Below, piece after piece: positions 33,912 through 43,703 of a stretch of 64,000 bases of DNA. Within the stretch, counting starts at the first letter, position 1; every line of letters starts with the position of its first letter. The DNA lies in contig UWYT01000194.1 of assembly GCA_900608495.1 (NCBI GenBank), forward strand, positions 1 to 64,000, read 5' to 3'. Both the position numbers and the translations under genes were made by a program. Below the pieces are notes generated by a model. That model searched no databases, had not been told where the DNA came from, and saw only the letters and a program-made list of their open reading frames with translations. Source of the stretch: Olavius algarvensis spirochete endosymbiont (GTDB lineage Bacteria > Spirochaetota > Spirochaetia > DSM-2461).

Positions 33912-35231
33912 CTATATTTCATTTCGCCGATAATGAATTGATAAGAGTAAACCCACCGATATAAATGCTGTCCATGATGCTGATCCGCCGTAAGAAAGGA
34001 AAAAAAGTGGTATGCCAGTAATGGGCAAAAGACCTATAGCCATTCCAATGTTCTGCACTATATGATAGCTGAACATTGCAGCTATCCCAATCGCGATATA
34101 TGCTCCAAATCTGTCCTGAGCGGCATAGGCTATTTGAAGGTTTCTTATTATCACTATCGAATAGAGAGTGAAAACCAGCAAGCTTCCAATAAAACCTAGT
34201 TCCTCGGCAATAATGGAAAATATGAAATCGGTACTTTGTTCGGGCAAGTATCTGTAATGAGACTGTGTGCCTCTAAGAAATCCCTTTCCCGATATTCCCC
34301 CCGAACCAATGGCGGTGAGAGATTGAATGGTATTCCAACCGGCCCCTTGAGGATCTATTTGAGGATTCAAGAATACCACGAGCCGCATCAGTTGATACTC
34401 ACGAATAACCCTTGCAGCTCCAGCAATGACAGAATATGAAATGGTTGCGATGCTGAAACTGTATAACAATTTGAGATAAAATTTTCGCCTGAATAAAAGC
34501 CACCCCAAGAAAATGGAAATAGTGAGTCCAAGCAAAGACGGGAGTGCAATTCTGATTAATCTCATTTCCTTGAACAGGAGGAAAAAACCGCTGGGAACTT
34601 CGGATATATGCTCGCTCCATGCATAGCCTAATACTCCCATACCAACAAGAATTCCAATAATCACAGGGAACATGATTAGGCGCAATCCAACATTGGCAGC
34701 GAAGGCCATAGCAAGAAGAATTGGGAAGTATACAATGGCCGTACCAAAATCTGGTTGGATGAGTATAAGTGAAACTGGAATAAGCAACAGTATTATTGCA
34801 CCCACCCAGGAAAACAGCTTATTTTTGACATCTGCCCGTTCTTCAAACCACCAGGCAAGCATTATTATCAAAGAGAGCTTAGCGAATTCCGATGGCTGTA
34901 TTCCTACGCCTCCAATGCCAATCCAGGCCCTTGCACCCTTGATATAGTCTCCAAATATCAGTACAAGAATAAGAACGAGAGTGGTTCCAGCATATATGGG
35001 AATCGCCCAATGTCGCCAGAACCTATAATTAACTAGGGCAAAAACAGCCATCAGTATCAATCCCGATGAAGACCAAATTATTTGTTTAATCCACTCCGAT
35101 GAAACCTGATTACCGCTTGAAGTTATGCCACTCGAATATATGAACGCAACACCGAGAACCTGCAGACTGATTACCGAGAAAAATAATACAACGTCCAGTT
35201 TCGCAATTGCAGAAGACTTCACCGCGTTCAA
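33912..35231 (-). CDS. rodA: Peptidoglycan glycosyltransferase RodA (SEDS family)
   Basis: A 439-residue protein with about ten membrane helices. SEDS polymerases add disaccharides from lipid II to the elongating wall. Motifs seen: K-G-A-R-A-W-I-G-I-G-G-V-G-I-Q-P-S-E-F-A-K, L-I-Q-P-D-F-G-T-A, Y-L-P-E-Q-S-T-D-F-I-F-S-I-I-A-E-E-L-G-F-I-G and G-I-P-L-F-F-L-S-Y-G-G-S. It is last in the mreB-mreC-mreD-pbp2-rodA operon, with eight bases between it and pbp2; RodA works with that transpeptidase in the elongasome. Confidence 0.95.
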   Translation of the reverse strand: MNAVKSSAIAKLDVVLFFSVISLQVLGVAFIYSSGITSSGNQVSSEWIKQIIWSSSGLILMAVFALVNYRFWRHWAIPIYAGTTLVLILVLIFGDYIKGARAWIGIGGVGIQPSEFAKLSLIIMLAWWFEERADVKNKLFSWVGAIILLLIPVSLILIQPDFGTAIVYFPILLAMAFAANVGLRLIMFPVIIGILVGMGVLGYAWSEHISEVPSGFFLLFKEMRLIRIALPSLLGLTISIFLGWLLFRRKFYLKLLYSFSIATISYSVIAGAARVIREYQLMRLVVFLNPQIDPQGAGWNTIQSLTAIGSGGISGKGFLRGTQSHYRYLPEQSTDFIFSIIAEELGFIGSLLVFTLYSIVIIRNLQIAYAAQDRFGAYIAIGIAAMFSYHIVQNIGMAIGLLPITGIPLFFLSYGGSASWTAFISVGLLLSIHYRRNEI

Positions 35232-35239
35232 ATCTACTA

Positions 35240-37165
35240 TCAGCCTTCAATGACACTTTCAACCACATAGGGTATGCCGGGTTGTGGCAGTTCCTTATTA
35301 TCCCAACTCCACCAGACTTTTCTTCTCCGCCACTCGGCTATTACCTCTTCGTAGGTACGTTTAGCAAACATTCCTTCGAAGACAATATCGGTAGCCTTGG
35401 GGGCCCACCAATCATATGCAATTTCACTTGCCTCGGCCATTGCAACTACAACGATTTGCTCCTCGGGATTACCAGATCGATATGGTCCATATGCGACGAA
35501 CCAATCGTGCCATCTGTCATTGTAGCCGATTTCTCCTGTGCCTGTTTTGCCAGCAATGGCAACAGAATCAGTATTGATGGCCCAGTACCCAGTTCCCCTC
35601 GTAACCACACCTCGCAGTGCATCTTGCAGGAATAAATAATCTTGTAGATCAAGCAGATCAATTGTTCTCAAAACTTCTGGTTCTATTTTTTCTTGAATCG
35701 CCCCAGCCGCAAAACCCAAACCTGGTTTCCGAATCTCCTTAACTAGATGTGGACGATATATCGTGCCATTGTTGGCTATGGCAGCCATTACATTGGCCAT
35801 TTGGAGCGGAGTAACACTCAAAAAGCCTTGGCCGACGCTTGCATTTAGAGTATCTCCTCCTGTCCAGGGTAAATGAAATCTCTCTTCCTTCCATCCTTTA
35901 TCCGGTACTAACCCTTCAACCTCGCCATCAAGTCCTATGCTGGTTAATGATCCCAAACCAAATTCTCTTGCATATCGCGATATTGTATCGATTCCTATAT
36001 ATTTCACTCCCACAGTACCAAAATATATATTGCAAGACTGCTCCAAAGCCTTACGAAGGTTGACACTGCCATGTCCACTTTGTTTATGGCAATAAAACTG
36101 TCGATTCCCCAAAACCATTCTGCCGCGACAATTAACTTCCATATTTGGATTTACAACTTTTTCCCCGAGAATAGCCGCTGCCATTATGATTTTGAAAGTA
36201 GATGCAGGTGAATAGTTCGATTGAATAGCTCGATTGAGAAAAGGAGAATCAGCATTGAGACTTAGATTCTTGAAATCAACAGGTCCCTTGTCAGTAAATT
36301 TATTCGGATCAAAAGACGGATATGAGACCAGGGCCAAAATCTCTCCTGTTGAAGGCTTCAAAACGATAAGAGAACCTTTTCGTGGACCGAGCGCCTTCTC
36401 CGCAAGTTCCTGAATATGTCTGTCGATAGTGAGAACTACATCAAATCCATTCGTTGGCAAAGAAGTTCCTTCAACTGCACTTAGGCTTCTCCCCTTAGCA
36501 TCAACAGTTCGGAATATTTGTCCGTCGCTACCCCTTAGGAGGGTGTCATAGGTTTTTTCGATTCCTGTTTTGCCCAGGCTGGAAGTGTTAGCATAACCCT
36601 CGTTATAAAGGATTTGAAGTTCCTCAACCGTGATACTCCCAACATATCCAAGGACATGAGAGATAGAACCTACGCTATTATACCAGCGATAAGGCTTGCT
36701 AGACCAATGAACGCCTGGATATCTTTCACTGGCTTCCGCAATTTTTACGACTACTTCATAGGAGACGCCGCCTTTCAGCTCAATTCGATTCCACGAGGTG
36801 GTCCAGTTCGAGGGAATCTTATCGAGGATTTCTTCGGTTTGAAGACTGAGAACTGACGAAAGGGAATGAGCAAGGTCTCTTGGATTTGAAGGGGAAATTT
36901 CGGCTGGGACAACATTGATTGCAAATGAATCGGTATTCAATGCCAAGGGCATATCCAGATTTCTATCCCAGATTGAACCTCGTTGTGCCGGCAATGGTTC
37001 AGACCTGCTTGAAACCTTTTTTGCTCTACTCTCCCAAAACAGGTTTTCCACTATTTGCAGATTAAAAAGGTATATTGTGAATATCAGAAAAATGGAAAGA
37101 ACTACCACTCCAAGTACAAGTAGTTTAACTTTCAAACCAGATATTTTTCTATCCTCAACGATCAT
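35240..37165 (-). CDS. mrdA: Penicillin-binding protein 2, transpeptidase of cell elongation
   Basis: A 641-residue class B PBP. One N-terminal membrane helix (residues about 14-34), a pedestal domain with R-G-S-I-W-D-R-N near residue 58, and a transpeptidase domain. The active-site triad is complete: S-T-F-K near residue 318 (S-x-x-K), S-C-N near 375 (S-x-N) and K-T-G near 537. It cross-links peptidoglycan and is the beta-lactam target. It overlaps mreD by four bases and precedes rodA. Confidence 0.95.
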   Translation of the reverse strand: MIVEDRKISGLKVKLLVLGVVVLSIFLIFTIYLFNLQIVENLFWESRAKKVSSRSEPLPAQRGSIWDRNLDMPLALNTDSFAINVVPAEISPSNPRDLAHSLSSVLSLQTEEILDKIPSNWTTSWNRIELKGGVSYEVVVKIAEASERYPGVHWSSKPYRWYNSVGSISHVLGYVGSITVEELQILYNEGYANTSSLGKTGIEKTYDTLLRGSDGQIFRTVDAKGRSLSAVEGTSLPTNGFDVVLTIDRHIQELAEKALGPRKGSLIVLKPSTGEILALVSYPSFDPNKFTDKGPVDFKNLSLNADSPFLNRAIQSNYSPASTFKIIMAAAILGEKVVNPNMEVNCRGRMVLGNRQFYCHKQSGHGSVNLRKALEQSCNIYFGTVGVKYIGIDTISRYAREFGLGSLTSIGLDGEVEGLVPDKGWKEERFHLPWTGGDTLNASVGQGFLSVTPLQMANVMAAIANNGTIYRPHLVKEIRKPGLGFAAGAIQEKIEPEVLRTIDLLDLQDYLFLQDALRGVVTRGTGYWAINTDSVAIAGKTGTGEIGYNDRWHDWFVAYGPYRSGNPEEQIVVVAMAEASEIAYDWWAPKATDIVFEGMFAKRTYEEVIAEWRRRKVWWSWDNKELPQPGIPYVVESVIEG

Positions 37166-37674
37166 TCAATTGTGTGCTCCTTGTGTCGATCAACACTGTC
37201 GTATATCGAAAATATCGCAAAAAAGATCAATGGCGCCAGTACAATATTTGCCAGAAGTTCCCAAATTGTGAGCAATGAAAAATAACGCATCAAACCCAGA
37301 TTGAGCCCGAAAAAAAATGAAAGCAATATTGCAGAGACATATTTAACAAGCGTAGCCAGCGTTATAGCCACAATAGACACAAGAATCAGATTAGAGGAGA
37401 GATAACTTCTAAGCTTACCTGATAGATAACCTATCAAAACAAAGATAAAGGCGTGAAATCCGAGAGGAGCGAGACTTATAGTATCAATACTGAGTCCAAC
37501 TAAGAATCCGGAAAATTCCCCGGGAATAGGCCCATAACGCATCGCCAATGTCACAAGTATCATCATTGCGATATCCGGGAAAACGTTGGAAGGGACTAGT
37601 TTACTCAAAGTCGTTGACTGAAATATGGCAAAACCACATGCAAGAAAACTCGTTACAAGTACCCGTATCGTCAT
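37162..37674 (-). CDS. mreD: Rod-shape protein MreD
   Basis: A 170-residue membrane protein with five to six hydrophobic helices. It has the family pattern P-D-I-A-M-M-I-L-V-T-L-A-M-R-Y-G-P-I-P-G-E-F-S-G-F-L-V-G-L, a loose MreD signature, followed by D-T-I-S-L-A-P-L-G. MreD links MreC to the elongasome. It overlaps mreC by four bases and pbp2 by four, so translation is coupled. Confidence 0.88.
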   Translation of the reverse strand: MTIRVLVTSFLACGFAIFQSTTLSKLVPSNVFPDIAMMILVTLAMRYGPIPGEFSGFLVGLSIDTISLAPLGFHAFIFVLIGYLSGKLRSYLSSNLILVSIVAITLATLVKYVSAILLSFFFGLNLGLMRYFSLLTIWELLANIVLAPLIFFAIFSIYDSVDRHKEHTIE

Positions 37675-38516
37675 TGAACATTTTTCGAAACGAATACATA
37701 TTCGACTCGGGTTACATTGATTACTGGGGAAATTGTAAGCTCAAGGGATGTTGCATACTCCCTCGAACGTATTTCCTTAACCCGGCCAATGACAATTCCT
37801 CGTTGATAAAGTGATTTGAATCCCGAAGTCACCACAAGATCGTTGACATTTATTAATTCCACGGCAGATTTATGGACATAGCTCATCTTAAGTTCGCCGT
37901 CTTCGTTACCCAAACCTTCGACTAGACCTTGAATTCTGCTTTTTTGCAACAGTCCTGCCACATAGTGGTCGGGGTCGATAAGCGGACGCACTTGAGATGA
38001 TTTTTTTCCAACGCGTACTATTTTTCCGAGCAGCCCGAAAAATCCATCTTGAAATGCTGTAACGGTAGCTCCGGCTTTTATTCCATCAGAGGTCCCCTTA
38101 TCAATTGTGATGGAGGAAAAAAGATTTGAGGGATCTCTTGCGATTATTCTGGCCGGGGTATTGCTGTACTCTATACTACCGGAATAACCTAGCTGTCGTT
38201 TGAGTTCCTCGTTTTCTCGCCTTAGTTCAATCACACTTCGTTCAAAACCTTGATACTCACTGAGCTTATCCAAAGCAATCTCATATTGCTGTCTAATCTC
38301 TCCCAATCTTTTAATCGTTCCAAACAGGTCTCTCACTTGATAAGTCAGTTTCCCAATGAAACGCTGTACTCCCCATATAATACGGCCATTCCACTCCCCT
38401 CTTTCCGAACGTTCACGCAGAGCGACTGAGAAAACAACTGTCAATATAGAAACGATAAGAAAAATGATGAGCAAGGCTTCAGGGCGTGTGCCACCGTTTT
38501 TGTGTTCTCCCATCAA
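37671..38516 (-). CDS. mreC: Rod-shape protein MreC
   Basis: A 281-residue bitopic protein. A membrane helix (residues about 12-29) is followed by a coiled coil (about 60-105, with I-E-L-R-R-E-N-E-E-L-K-R-Q-L) and the two-barrel MreC domain with A-R-I-I-A-R-D-P-S-N-L-F and G-L-L-G-K-I-V-R-V. MreC activates PBP2-RodA and binds MreB. It starts three bases after the mreB stop. Confidence 0.93.
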   Translation of the reverse strand: MMGEHKNGGTRPEALLIIFLIVSILTVVFSVALRERSERGEWNGRIIWGVQRFIGKLTYQVRDLFGTIKRLGEIRQQYEIALDKLSEYQGFERSVIELRRENEELKRQLGYSGSIEYSNTPARIIARDPSNLFSSITIDKGTSDGIKAGATVTAFQDGFFGLLGKIVRVGKKSSQVRPLIDPDHYVAGLLQKSRIQGLVEGLGNEDGELKMSYVHKSAVELINVNDLVVTSGFKSLYQRGIVIGRVKEIRSREYATSLELTISPVINVTRVEYVFVSKNVQ

Positions 38517-38519
38517 TCC

Positions 38520-39569
38520 TTAGCTACCTAATGCATCGTAAAGAACACCATTACTGCCACGGCCTTTTATTAGCTCGTAATACCGGCCGGCACCTATTGC
38601 AACACATAATAGCGGATCTTCCGCAAGTATTACTGGAACTCCGGTTTCCTTTGACAGTAGTTTCGGCAGTCCTTTGAGAGTAGCCCCTCCCCCGGTCATA
38701 ACTATTCCTCTTTCGACTATATCTGCCGCAAGTTCAGGGGGAGTTTGACCAAGCGTTTTTTTTACCTCTTCCACTACCGCATTGATGGGGCCCTGGAGCG
38801 CCTCCCTGAGTTCGACGGAATCCACCTCCAGACGTCTTGGGAGACCGGTTATCGCGTCCATGCCCTTAATCTCTACCTTTTCTATAACCTTATCAGGCGA
38901 TGCGTTGCCAATTTGCATTTTGAGTCGTTCAGAGGTTTGATCGCCAATAATCAAGTTATGCACTTTTCGGGCATGCTTGATGATAGCCATATCAAATGCG
39001 TTTCCTCCCTGTCTAATCGCATTAGTTACTACCATACCACCTAGCGAAATTACGGAGATTTCAGTTGTGCCTCCGCCGATATCGACAATCATATGTCCTG
39101 CAGGTTCAAAGATTGGGATTTGCGCGCCAATAGCTGCCGCAAGGGATTCGCCAATAGTTCTGACTTCTCTTGCTCCGGCCTTGTATCCGGCCTCTATCAC
39201 TGCACGCCGTTCAACTTCTGTGATACAAGATGGAATTCCCATAACGATTCTAGGTCCTCGAATTAACCAGCGTTTACTCTGAATCTTTCCGATAAAATAC
39301 TTAATCATTTTTTCAGTAGTTTCAAAATCCGCAATAACTCCATCGCGTAGAGGTCTTATCGCAATTATTTCTCCATGAGTTTTCCAGAGCATCTGTTTTG
39401 CACTATGACCTACCGCAACAACTTTTCTCGTTCCACGTTCCACTGCCACAACCGACGGCTCACTACTAACAATTCCTCGATTGCGTATGTAAATCAGAGT
39501 ATTGCAGGTGCCAAGGTCGATTCCAATATCTGACGTAAGGCCACCGAGAAGTTTTTTTCGGCCGCTCAT
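38520..39569 (-). CDS. mreB: Actin-like rod-shape protein MreB
   Basis: A 349-residue actin homologue that moves under the membrane and positions wall synthesis. Phosphate and nucleotide motifs: [30 protein letters not shown] and [12 protein letters not shown] motif typical of Mre[13 protein letters not shown], is present. It follows the TPR gene after 20 bases and heads the mreBCD-pbp2-rodA genes. Confidence 0.96.
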   Translation of the reverse strand: MSGRKKLLGGLTSDIGIDLGTCNTLIYIRNRGIVSSEPSVVAVERGTRKVVAVGHSAKQMLWKTHGEIIAIRPLRDGVIADFETTEKMIKYFIGKIQSKRWLIRGPRIVMGIPSCITEVERRAVIEAGYKAGAREVRTIGESLAAAIGAQIPIFEPAGHMIVDIGGGTTEISVISLGGMVVTNAIRQGGNAFDMAIIKHARKVHNLIIGDQTSERLKMQIGNASPDKVIEKVEIKGMDAITGLPRRLEVDSVELREALQGPINAVVEEVKKTLGQTPPELAADIVERGIVMTGGGATLKGLPKLLSKETGVPVILAEDPLLCVAIGAGRYYELIKGRGSNGVLYDALGS

Positions 39570-39589
39570 TTCCTCTTCACCATACTCAC

Positions 39590-40516
39590 CTAATCATATA
39601 ACCGATGTAGCGCACCAACATGATCGGGGTTTATTCTAATCACGAGAAGCCACGCGTTTCTCGCCTTGATGTTCATTCCCAACTGGTAATAAATCTCACC
39701 CAAAGTGAATTGATAATCCTGGTTATTCGGTTCGATATCCACTAATATCTCAAATACCTCTTTCGCCATTAAAAAACTACCAATATCATAGTAGAGTTGT
39801 CCTAGATGTAACAGTGCTCTACTTTTTAGTTCCTCGTTTTTTGTAGTACTGATAGATCGTTTATAGTATTCCACTGCGCTTTCATACCTGCCCAGCTTTG
39901 AGGCTTCATCACCGAGCGTTATCAGGAGCCGATCTGTAGGATGTGTTTCGGCTGCCAATTCGTACCAGAACTGGGCGCTTTCAACATCACCTAGCATAGA
40001 ATAAGCCTTACCCATAAATTCGAAACTATCGTCTGCTTTGTATCCCGAATCAAGTGAAGCCTGGAGGTAATAGATTGCCAAATCAGCCCAATAGATTCCT
40101 TTGAGCAAATAGGCCTTTCCGAGGGTGTAATCCACTTGCTTCGAGTTACCTGTATCGCCTATAGCCTTGAGTAAGCGTAAATAAGCGATAGACATATCAA
40201 GATCCGAATTGCGCTCTTCTGCGGATAACCTTGCAATCGCGAGATGAAAACGTGAAAACCCAGCATACAATAATGCGTTTCTATCCAGAGGGTGTTCTTC
40301 CAAATCTTTCTCCGCAATTGCGGCAACTTCAGTATAGTTTTCAAGCTCCCACAAATCAGCAATCGCAATGGGGCCATTGTCTCCCGAAATATTGGATTTT
40401 TTTCTAAACAGCGAAACTCCCTTGCTAAGCGCTAAATAGACTAACACCGTGAAAGATAGGAGTGCTAATCCTGCATATAAAGCTCCTCTTAATTTTTTTC
40501 GTCTGCGTCTTACCAT
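39590..40516 (-). CDS. TPR-repeat membrane protein at the head of the mre operon
   Basis: A 308-residue protein when started at the ATG at 40516. An in-frame start at 40591 would lie inside RNase P RNA and is rejected. A basic start (V-R-R-R-R-K-K) and a membrane helix at about 14-32 lead to at least five TPR units ([55 protein letters not shown]). It could scaffold the elongasome, inferred from position only. The ATG lies eight bases after the last U of rnpB and has no ribosome-binding site. Confidence 0.75.
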   Translation of the reverse strand: MVRRRRKKLRGALYAGLALLSFTVLVYLALSKGVSLFRKKSNISGDNGPIAIADLWELENYTEVAAIAEKDLEEHPLDRNALLYAGFSRFHLAIARLSAEERNSDLDMSIAYLRLLKAIGDTGNSKQVDYTLGKAYLLKGIYWADLAIYYLQASLDSGYKADDSFEFMGKAYSMLGDVESAQFWYELAAETHPTDRLLITLGDEASKLGRYESAVEYYKRSISTTKNEELKSRALLHLGQLYYDIGSFLMAKEVFEILVDIEPNNQDYQFTLGEIYYQLGMNIKARNAWLLVIRINPDHVGALHRLYD

Positions 40517-40523
40517 ATGAAAA

Positions 40524-40868
40524 AAGACAGGCCGGTAAGCCGAGTTCTGTTTACGGTCGCCATATATCTGTCTTCGCCGTCGCCGACGCAATAATGAGCG
40601 ATCTACCCGCAGGTATTGGGCGGGGAATCCACCTGCTGCTTAATCTTGCTCCGGATGAGGTTTACCTCGCGACCTCTGTTACCAGGTGGCCCGGTGAGCT
40701 CTTACTTCACCTTTTCACCCTTACTCGAAAAGAAATCTCTTCCAAGCGGTATATTTTCTGTGGCACTGGCTGTCGCCAAAAAGTTGGCGCCCGGGAATTA
40801 CCCGGCATCCTCCCCTGCGGAGCCCGGACTTTCCTCTAGATTATTCTAGCGGCGACCCGGCCTGTCTA
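40524..40868 (-). ncRNA. rnpB: RNase P RNA, bacterial type A
   Basis: The minus strand carries the conserved core of the tRNA 5'-processing ribozyme. Near the 5' end is GAGGAAAGTCCGGGCTCC (40836-40819); the middle has GGTAAACCTCATCCGGAGCAA; the 3' end has ACAGAACTCGGCTTA. The ends pair as helix P1 (AGACAGGCCGGG with CCGGCCTGTCT), and six T follow. The length of about 345 is normal for type A. Borders are taken from the P1 helix and may be off by a few bases. It lies directly before the TPR-mreB operon on the same strand. Confidence 0.96.
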
Positions 40869-40925
40869 CTTCAGTCCTCCATACACCGGTCACACCGGCT
40901 AAATCCTCACAATTCTAATCTCTAG

Positions 40926-40954
40926 TAAATAATGATTCCATATCAAATCGTCAA
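40926..40954 (-). promoter_or_regulatory. Candidate promoter for rnpB
   Basis: On the minus strand: TTGACG (40954-40949), a 17-base spacer, then TATTTA (40931-40926). A second possible -10, TAGAAT, lies at 40917-40912. Either gives a precursor with extra bases at the 5' end, where a short GCCGG-type hairpin can form. Confidence 0.4.
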
Positions 40955-41034
40955 GATTAGTTTGAATCTCCCGATTGCTAAGACTACAAGCAAGGTCCTT
41001 AATCGAGTCTGCATCAAGAATACCCTGTCGAAGT

Positions 41035-41832
41035 CTACTTAAGCTCTACATTGTCATTAATCAGATCCGCAAGTCCTCCCACATTCGCATTGTCGAAATC
41101 ATAGGATTCTGCGGTTTCTCCGATGTCCTCTTCCCAAAAAAGTATTCGACTGCAATAGGGGCAGAATTGTATATCCTCACTACCTCGAATATCATTTACG
41201 AACTGTGCTGGGAGTTCCATATGACAACCACTGCATACATTGTTGGTTCTTACAGGTACGATACCAACTCCAGACTTATTGCGGATGATTCGCTGAAATT
41301 TAAAGAGCATCTCATCTTCCATATCAGGAGTTATCTTCTTTTCTTCCTTTATAAGTGTAGCCAGTTGCGATTCCTTATCACTGGTTTCGGCTTGTATTTT
41401 ATCGCTTTCAGAGTTAAGCTCTTCTTCCTGCACTTTTATCATCTGTTCATCTCTTTCAAGGGAAGCCATCATCTCGTTCATGTCTCGCTCTCTCTTCTGA
41501 ATTTCCCGTCGGAATCTTTGCTCTCGTTCAGATGAGTCACGTATTTCCTTATCAAGGGCTTCATACTCTCGTTGAGTTGTTATAATATCCATTTTTGTTT
41601 CGGATTTTTCCCTCAAGCGCTCGGCCTCAATCATCTCGTGATGCAAGCGGTCGATCTCCTCTTTGATTGCTTCAAAATCCTGATTCTTACTGACATATGT
41701 CTTTTTTAGTCGATTCAAGATTTCCTTTTTTGTTTCAAGGGACTTAGGAATTTCAAGTATTTCCCGCTCTATAGCATATTTTTTTGAAAGTATTTCCTGC
41801 AATTGTTGCAAATTTCCAAAAGTTTTTCCCAT
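41035..41832 (-). CDS. Coiled-coil zinc-ribbon protein (zf-RING_7 / CT398 type)
   Basis: A 265-residue cytoplasmic protein. Residues about 10-185 form a long charged coiled coil, with the conserved T-T-Q-R-E-Y-E-A-L-D-K-E-I. A C4 zinc ribbon follows: C-S-G-C-H-M at about 200 and C-P-Y-C-S-R at about 225. In Chlamydia the homologue CT398 binds sigma-54 (RpoN) and type III secretion parts, so an RpoN or envelope role is possible here; that is inference. The C-terminal tail is acidic. It ends the rpoD operon, 11 bases after rpoD. Confidence 0.85.
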   Translation of the reverse strand: MGKTFGNLQQLQEILSKKYAIEREILEIPKSLETKKEILNRLKKTYVSKNQDFEAIKEEIDRLHHEMIEAERLREKSETKMDIITTQREYEALDKEIRDSSEREQRFRREIQKRERDMNEMMASLERDEQMIKVQEEELNSESDKIQAETSDKESQLATLIKEEKKITPDMEDEMLFKFQRIIRNKSGVGIVPVRTNNVCSGCHMELPAQFVNDIRGSEDIQFCPYCSRILFWEEDIGETAESYDFDNANVGGLADLINDNVELK

Positions 41833-41843
41833 AATTTCCTCTC

Positions 41844-43703
41844 CTATTGATTTCCAAGATAGTCCTTAAGCTTTCGGCTTCGTTTTGGATGTCTTAATCG
41901 ACGCAGAGCTTTAGCTTCAATTTGACGGATTCTCTCCCTGGTAACGTTGAAGTACAAGCCTACTTCTTCAAGAGTAAGAGAGTATCCATCATCTAAACCA
42001 AATCTCATTTTCAGAACTTCCTGCTCCCTTGGTGGGAGAGTTACCAGCACTTCCTGCATCTGTTCCTGAAGAATGCGGAAAGCAGTTCGAATAGCTGGGT
42101 TTTCAACTTCCTTATCTTCTATGAAATCGCCCAGAAGAGAATCTTCTTCTTCTCCAATAGGCGTCTCAAGGCTAATAGGTTCTCTGGCTACATTTTTTAC
42201 AGACTTCACTCTGTTTATCGTCCAACCAAGTTGATCCGCCACTTCCTCATCGGTTGGCTCTCTCCCCTTCATCTGCGTTAGCTGTCTCGATTCACGGACA
42301 ACTTTGTTGATCTGTTCAATCATGTGGACTGGCACGCGGATTGTCCGAGCCTGGTCTGATATGGATCTAGTTATGGCCTGACGAATCCACCATGTGGCAT
42401 ATGTGGAAAACTTATAACCCTTCCTATACTCAAATTTTTCTACAGCCTTGATCAAACCAATATTTCCTTCTTGAACAAGATCGAAGAAATGCAAACCACG
42501 GTTAGTATACTTTTTGGCAATGCTAACCACCAAACGCAAATTTGCCTTGATTAGGCGGTCTTTAGCCGTTTTCATCATAATACGACCGTGAACAATCTCT
42601 TTTGCCATCTCAAGTATTTCTTTAACGGGGGCCTCAAAATCGATTTCCAAAGCTCTCAAATTCTTCTCAGTGACTCTAACCTGCCGAATAAATTCTTTTA
42701 TTTCGTCCACACTTAAATCAAGTCTTGATTCAATTTCTTCTCGTTCGTCGGATTTTGTCAATCCTCTTCCAATTGCCCGTATTTCCTTCATGGATCGAAC
42801 TCCAAGAGTCCGTCCGATTCGATATTGTTTCTGTTGATATTGCTTTATCTTCTTAACAGCCGCGGCAAAAAGGTCGGCAAATCTAACGATTTCCTCCTGA
42901 TGGATAGCGATTTTAGATATATCTGCAAGTAATGCTTCACGTTTATTAAGCAGTTTTCTATCCGTTAAAACCGTACCGTTAGTTGATGCTATTCGAATTT
43001 TTAAGTCCATATACTGTTTCAACGGCGTAATTAAATTTACAATCGAGTCTTTGTAGAACTGATTAATCCTTCGTCTTTCCGCCAGGAAATCGCTAATCTC
43101 CTTCTTATTGGCATAGTTCACACTAGTTGTTTCCGTTTTGTTAGATGTCTTCTGGGCAAGCTCATGGAATTCAGGGATTAACATTCCGGAGGTTTTCAGC
43201 GCTCTTGTAATGATGTTTTCTCCCTCCTCCATTTGTTTGGAAAGGCTTACTTCTTGTTCGGCGGTAAGAAGATTCTCCCTGCCTATTTCTCTCAAATAAA
43301 GACGTATAGGATCATCTACCGAGGTATCTCTATCGTTGCTTATAAGCTTTCTGGGCTGAGGAACCGAAACTATCTCGTTTTCTATTATTCTTTCTACACT
43401 GTTATCACTATCACTTTCGTGTTCTCTGTTGGATTCCTCATCTAAATCAGTTTCGATACTCTCATCCAAGTCGCCGTCTTCCTCTTTACTTCCCGATGTT
43501 TTCTCTTCGCCCGTGACTAACCTGGTATCCTCGGTAATTTCAACTCCAGAGGCTTCTAAAAGCGCTATTATCTTGTTAATTGAATCAGTTTTGCTTAATT
43601 CATCAGGTAACCAATCACTAAGCTCTTCAAGACTGATAGTCTTATTCTTTTCAGCATGCTCCAGGAGTTTAGAAATTACTGGATTGGATTCGAGTTCAAT
43701 CAT
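41844..43703 (-). CDS. rpoD: RNA polymerase sigma factor RpoD (sigma-70)
   Basis: A 619-residue primary sigma factor. Region 1.1 is acidic; region 1.2 has [13 protein letters not shown]; a non-conserved insert follows; region 2 has [16 protein letters not shown] and [12 protein letters not shown]; region 3 has R-V-P-V-H-M-I-E; region 4 has [13 protein letters not shown] and a helix-turn-helix [10 protein letters not shown]. It overlaps dnaG by eight bases, the classic dnaG-rpoD arrangement. The TTGACA/TATAAT-like boxes seen in this window fit such a factor. Confidence 0.97.
   Translation of the reverse strand: MIELESNPVISKLLEHAEKNKTISLEELSDWLPDELSKTDSINKIIALLEASGVEITEDTRLVTGEEKTSGSKEEDGDLDESIETDLDEESNREHESDSDNSVERIIENEIVSVPQPRKLISNDRDTSVDDPIRLYLREIGRENLLTAEQEVSLSKQMEEGENIITRALKTSGMLIPEFHELAQKTSNKTETTSVNYANKKEISDFLAERRRINQFYKDSIVNLITPLKQYMDLKIRIASTNGTVLTDRKLLNKREALLADISKIAIHQEEIVRFADLFAAAVKKIKQYQQKQYRIGRTLGVRSMKEIRAIGRGLTKSDEREEIESRLDLSVDEIKEFIRQVRVTEKNLRALEIDFEAPVKEILEMAKEIVHGRIMMKTAKDRLIKANLRLVVSIAKKYTNRGLHFFDLVQEGNIGLIKAVEKFEYRKGYKFSTYATWWIRQAITRSISDQARTIRVPVHMIEQINKVVRESRQLTQMKGREPTDEEVADQLGWTINRVKSVKNVAREPISLETPIGEEEDSLLGDFIEDKEVENPAIRTAFRILQEQMQEVLVTLPPREQEVLKMRFGLDDGYSLTLEEVGLYFNVTRERIRQIEAKALRRLRHPKRSRKLKDYLGNQ

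Noticed and set aside
33867-33933. Two GCCGATAA octamers at 33867 and 33926 as sigma-28 promoters
   Set aside because: No -35 TAAA at the right spacing and no flagellar gene downstream; they lie between and within convergent gene ends. They also weaken the flaA octamer call.
39590-40591. Longer start of the TPR gene at 40591
   Set aside because: The extra 25 residues would be coded by the conserved 3' domain of RNase P RNA and are Arg-rich noise.
40462-40849. Plus-strand reading frames across 40462-40849 as proteins
   Set aside because: They lie on the opposite strand of RNase P RNA and show no family pattern.
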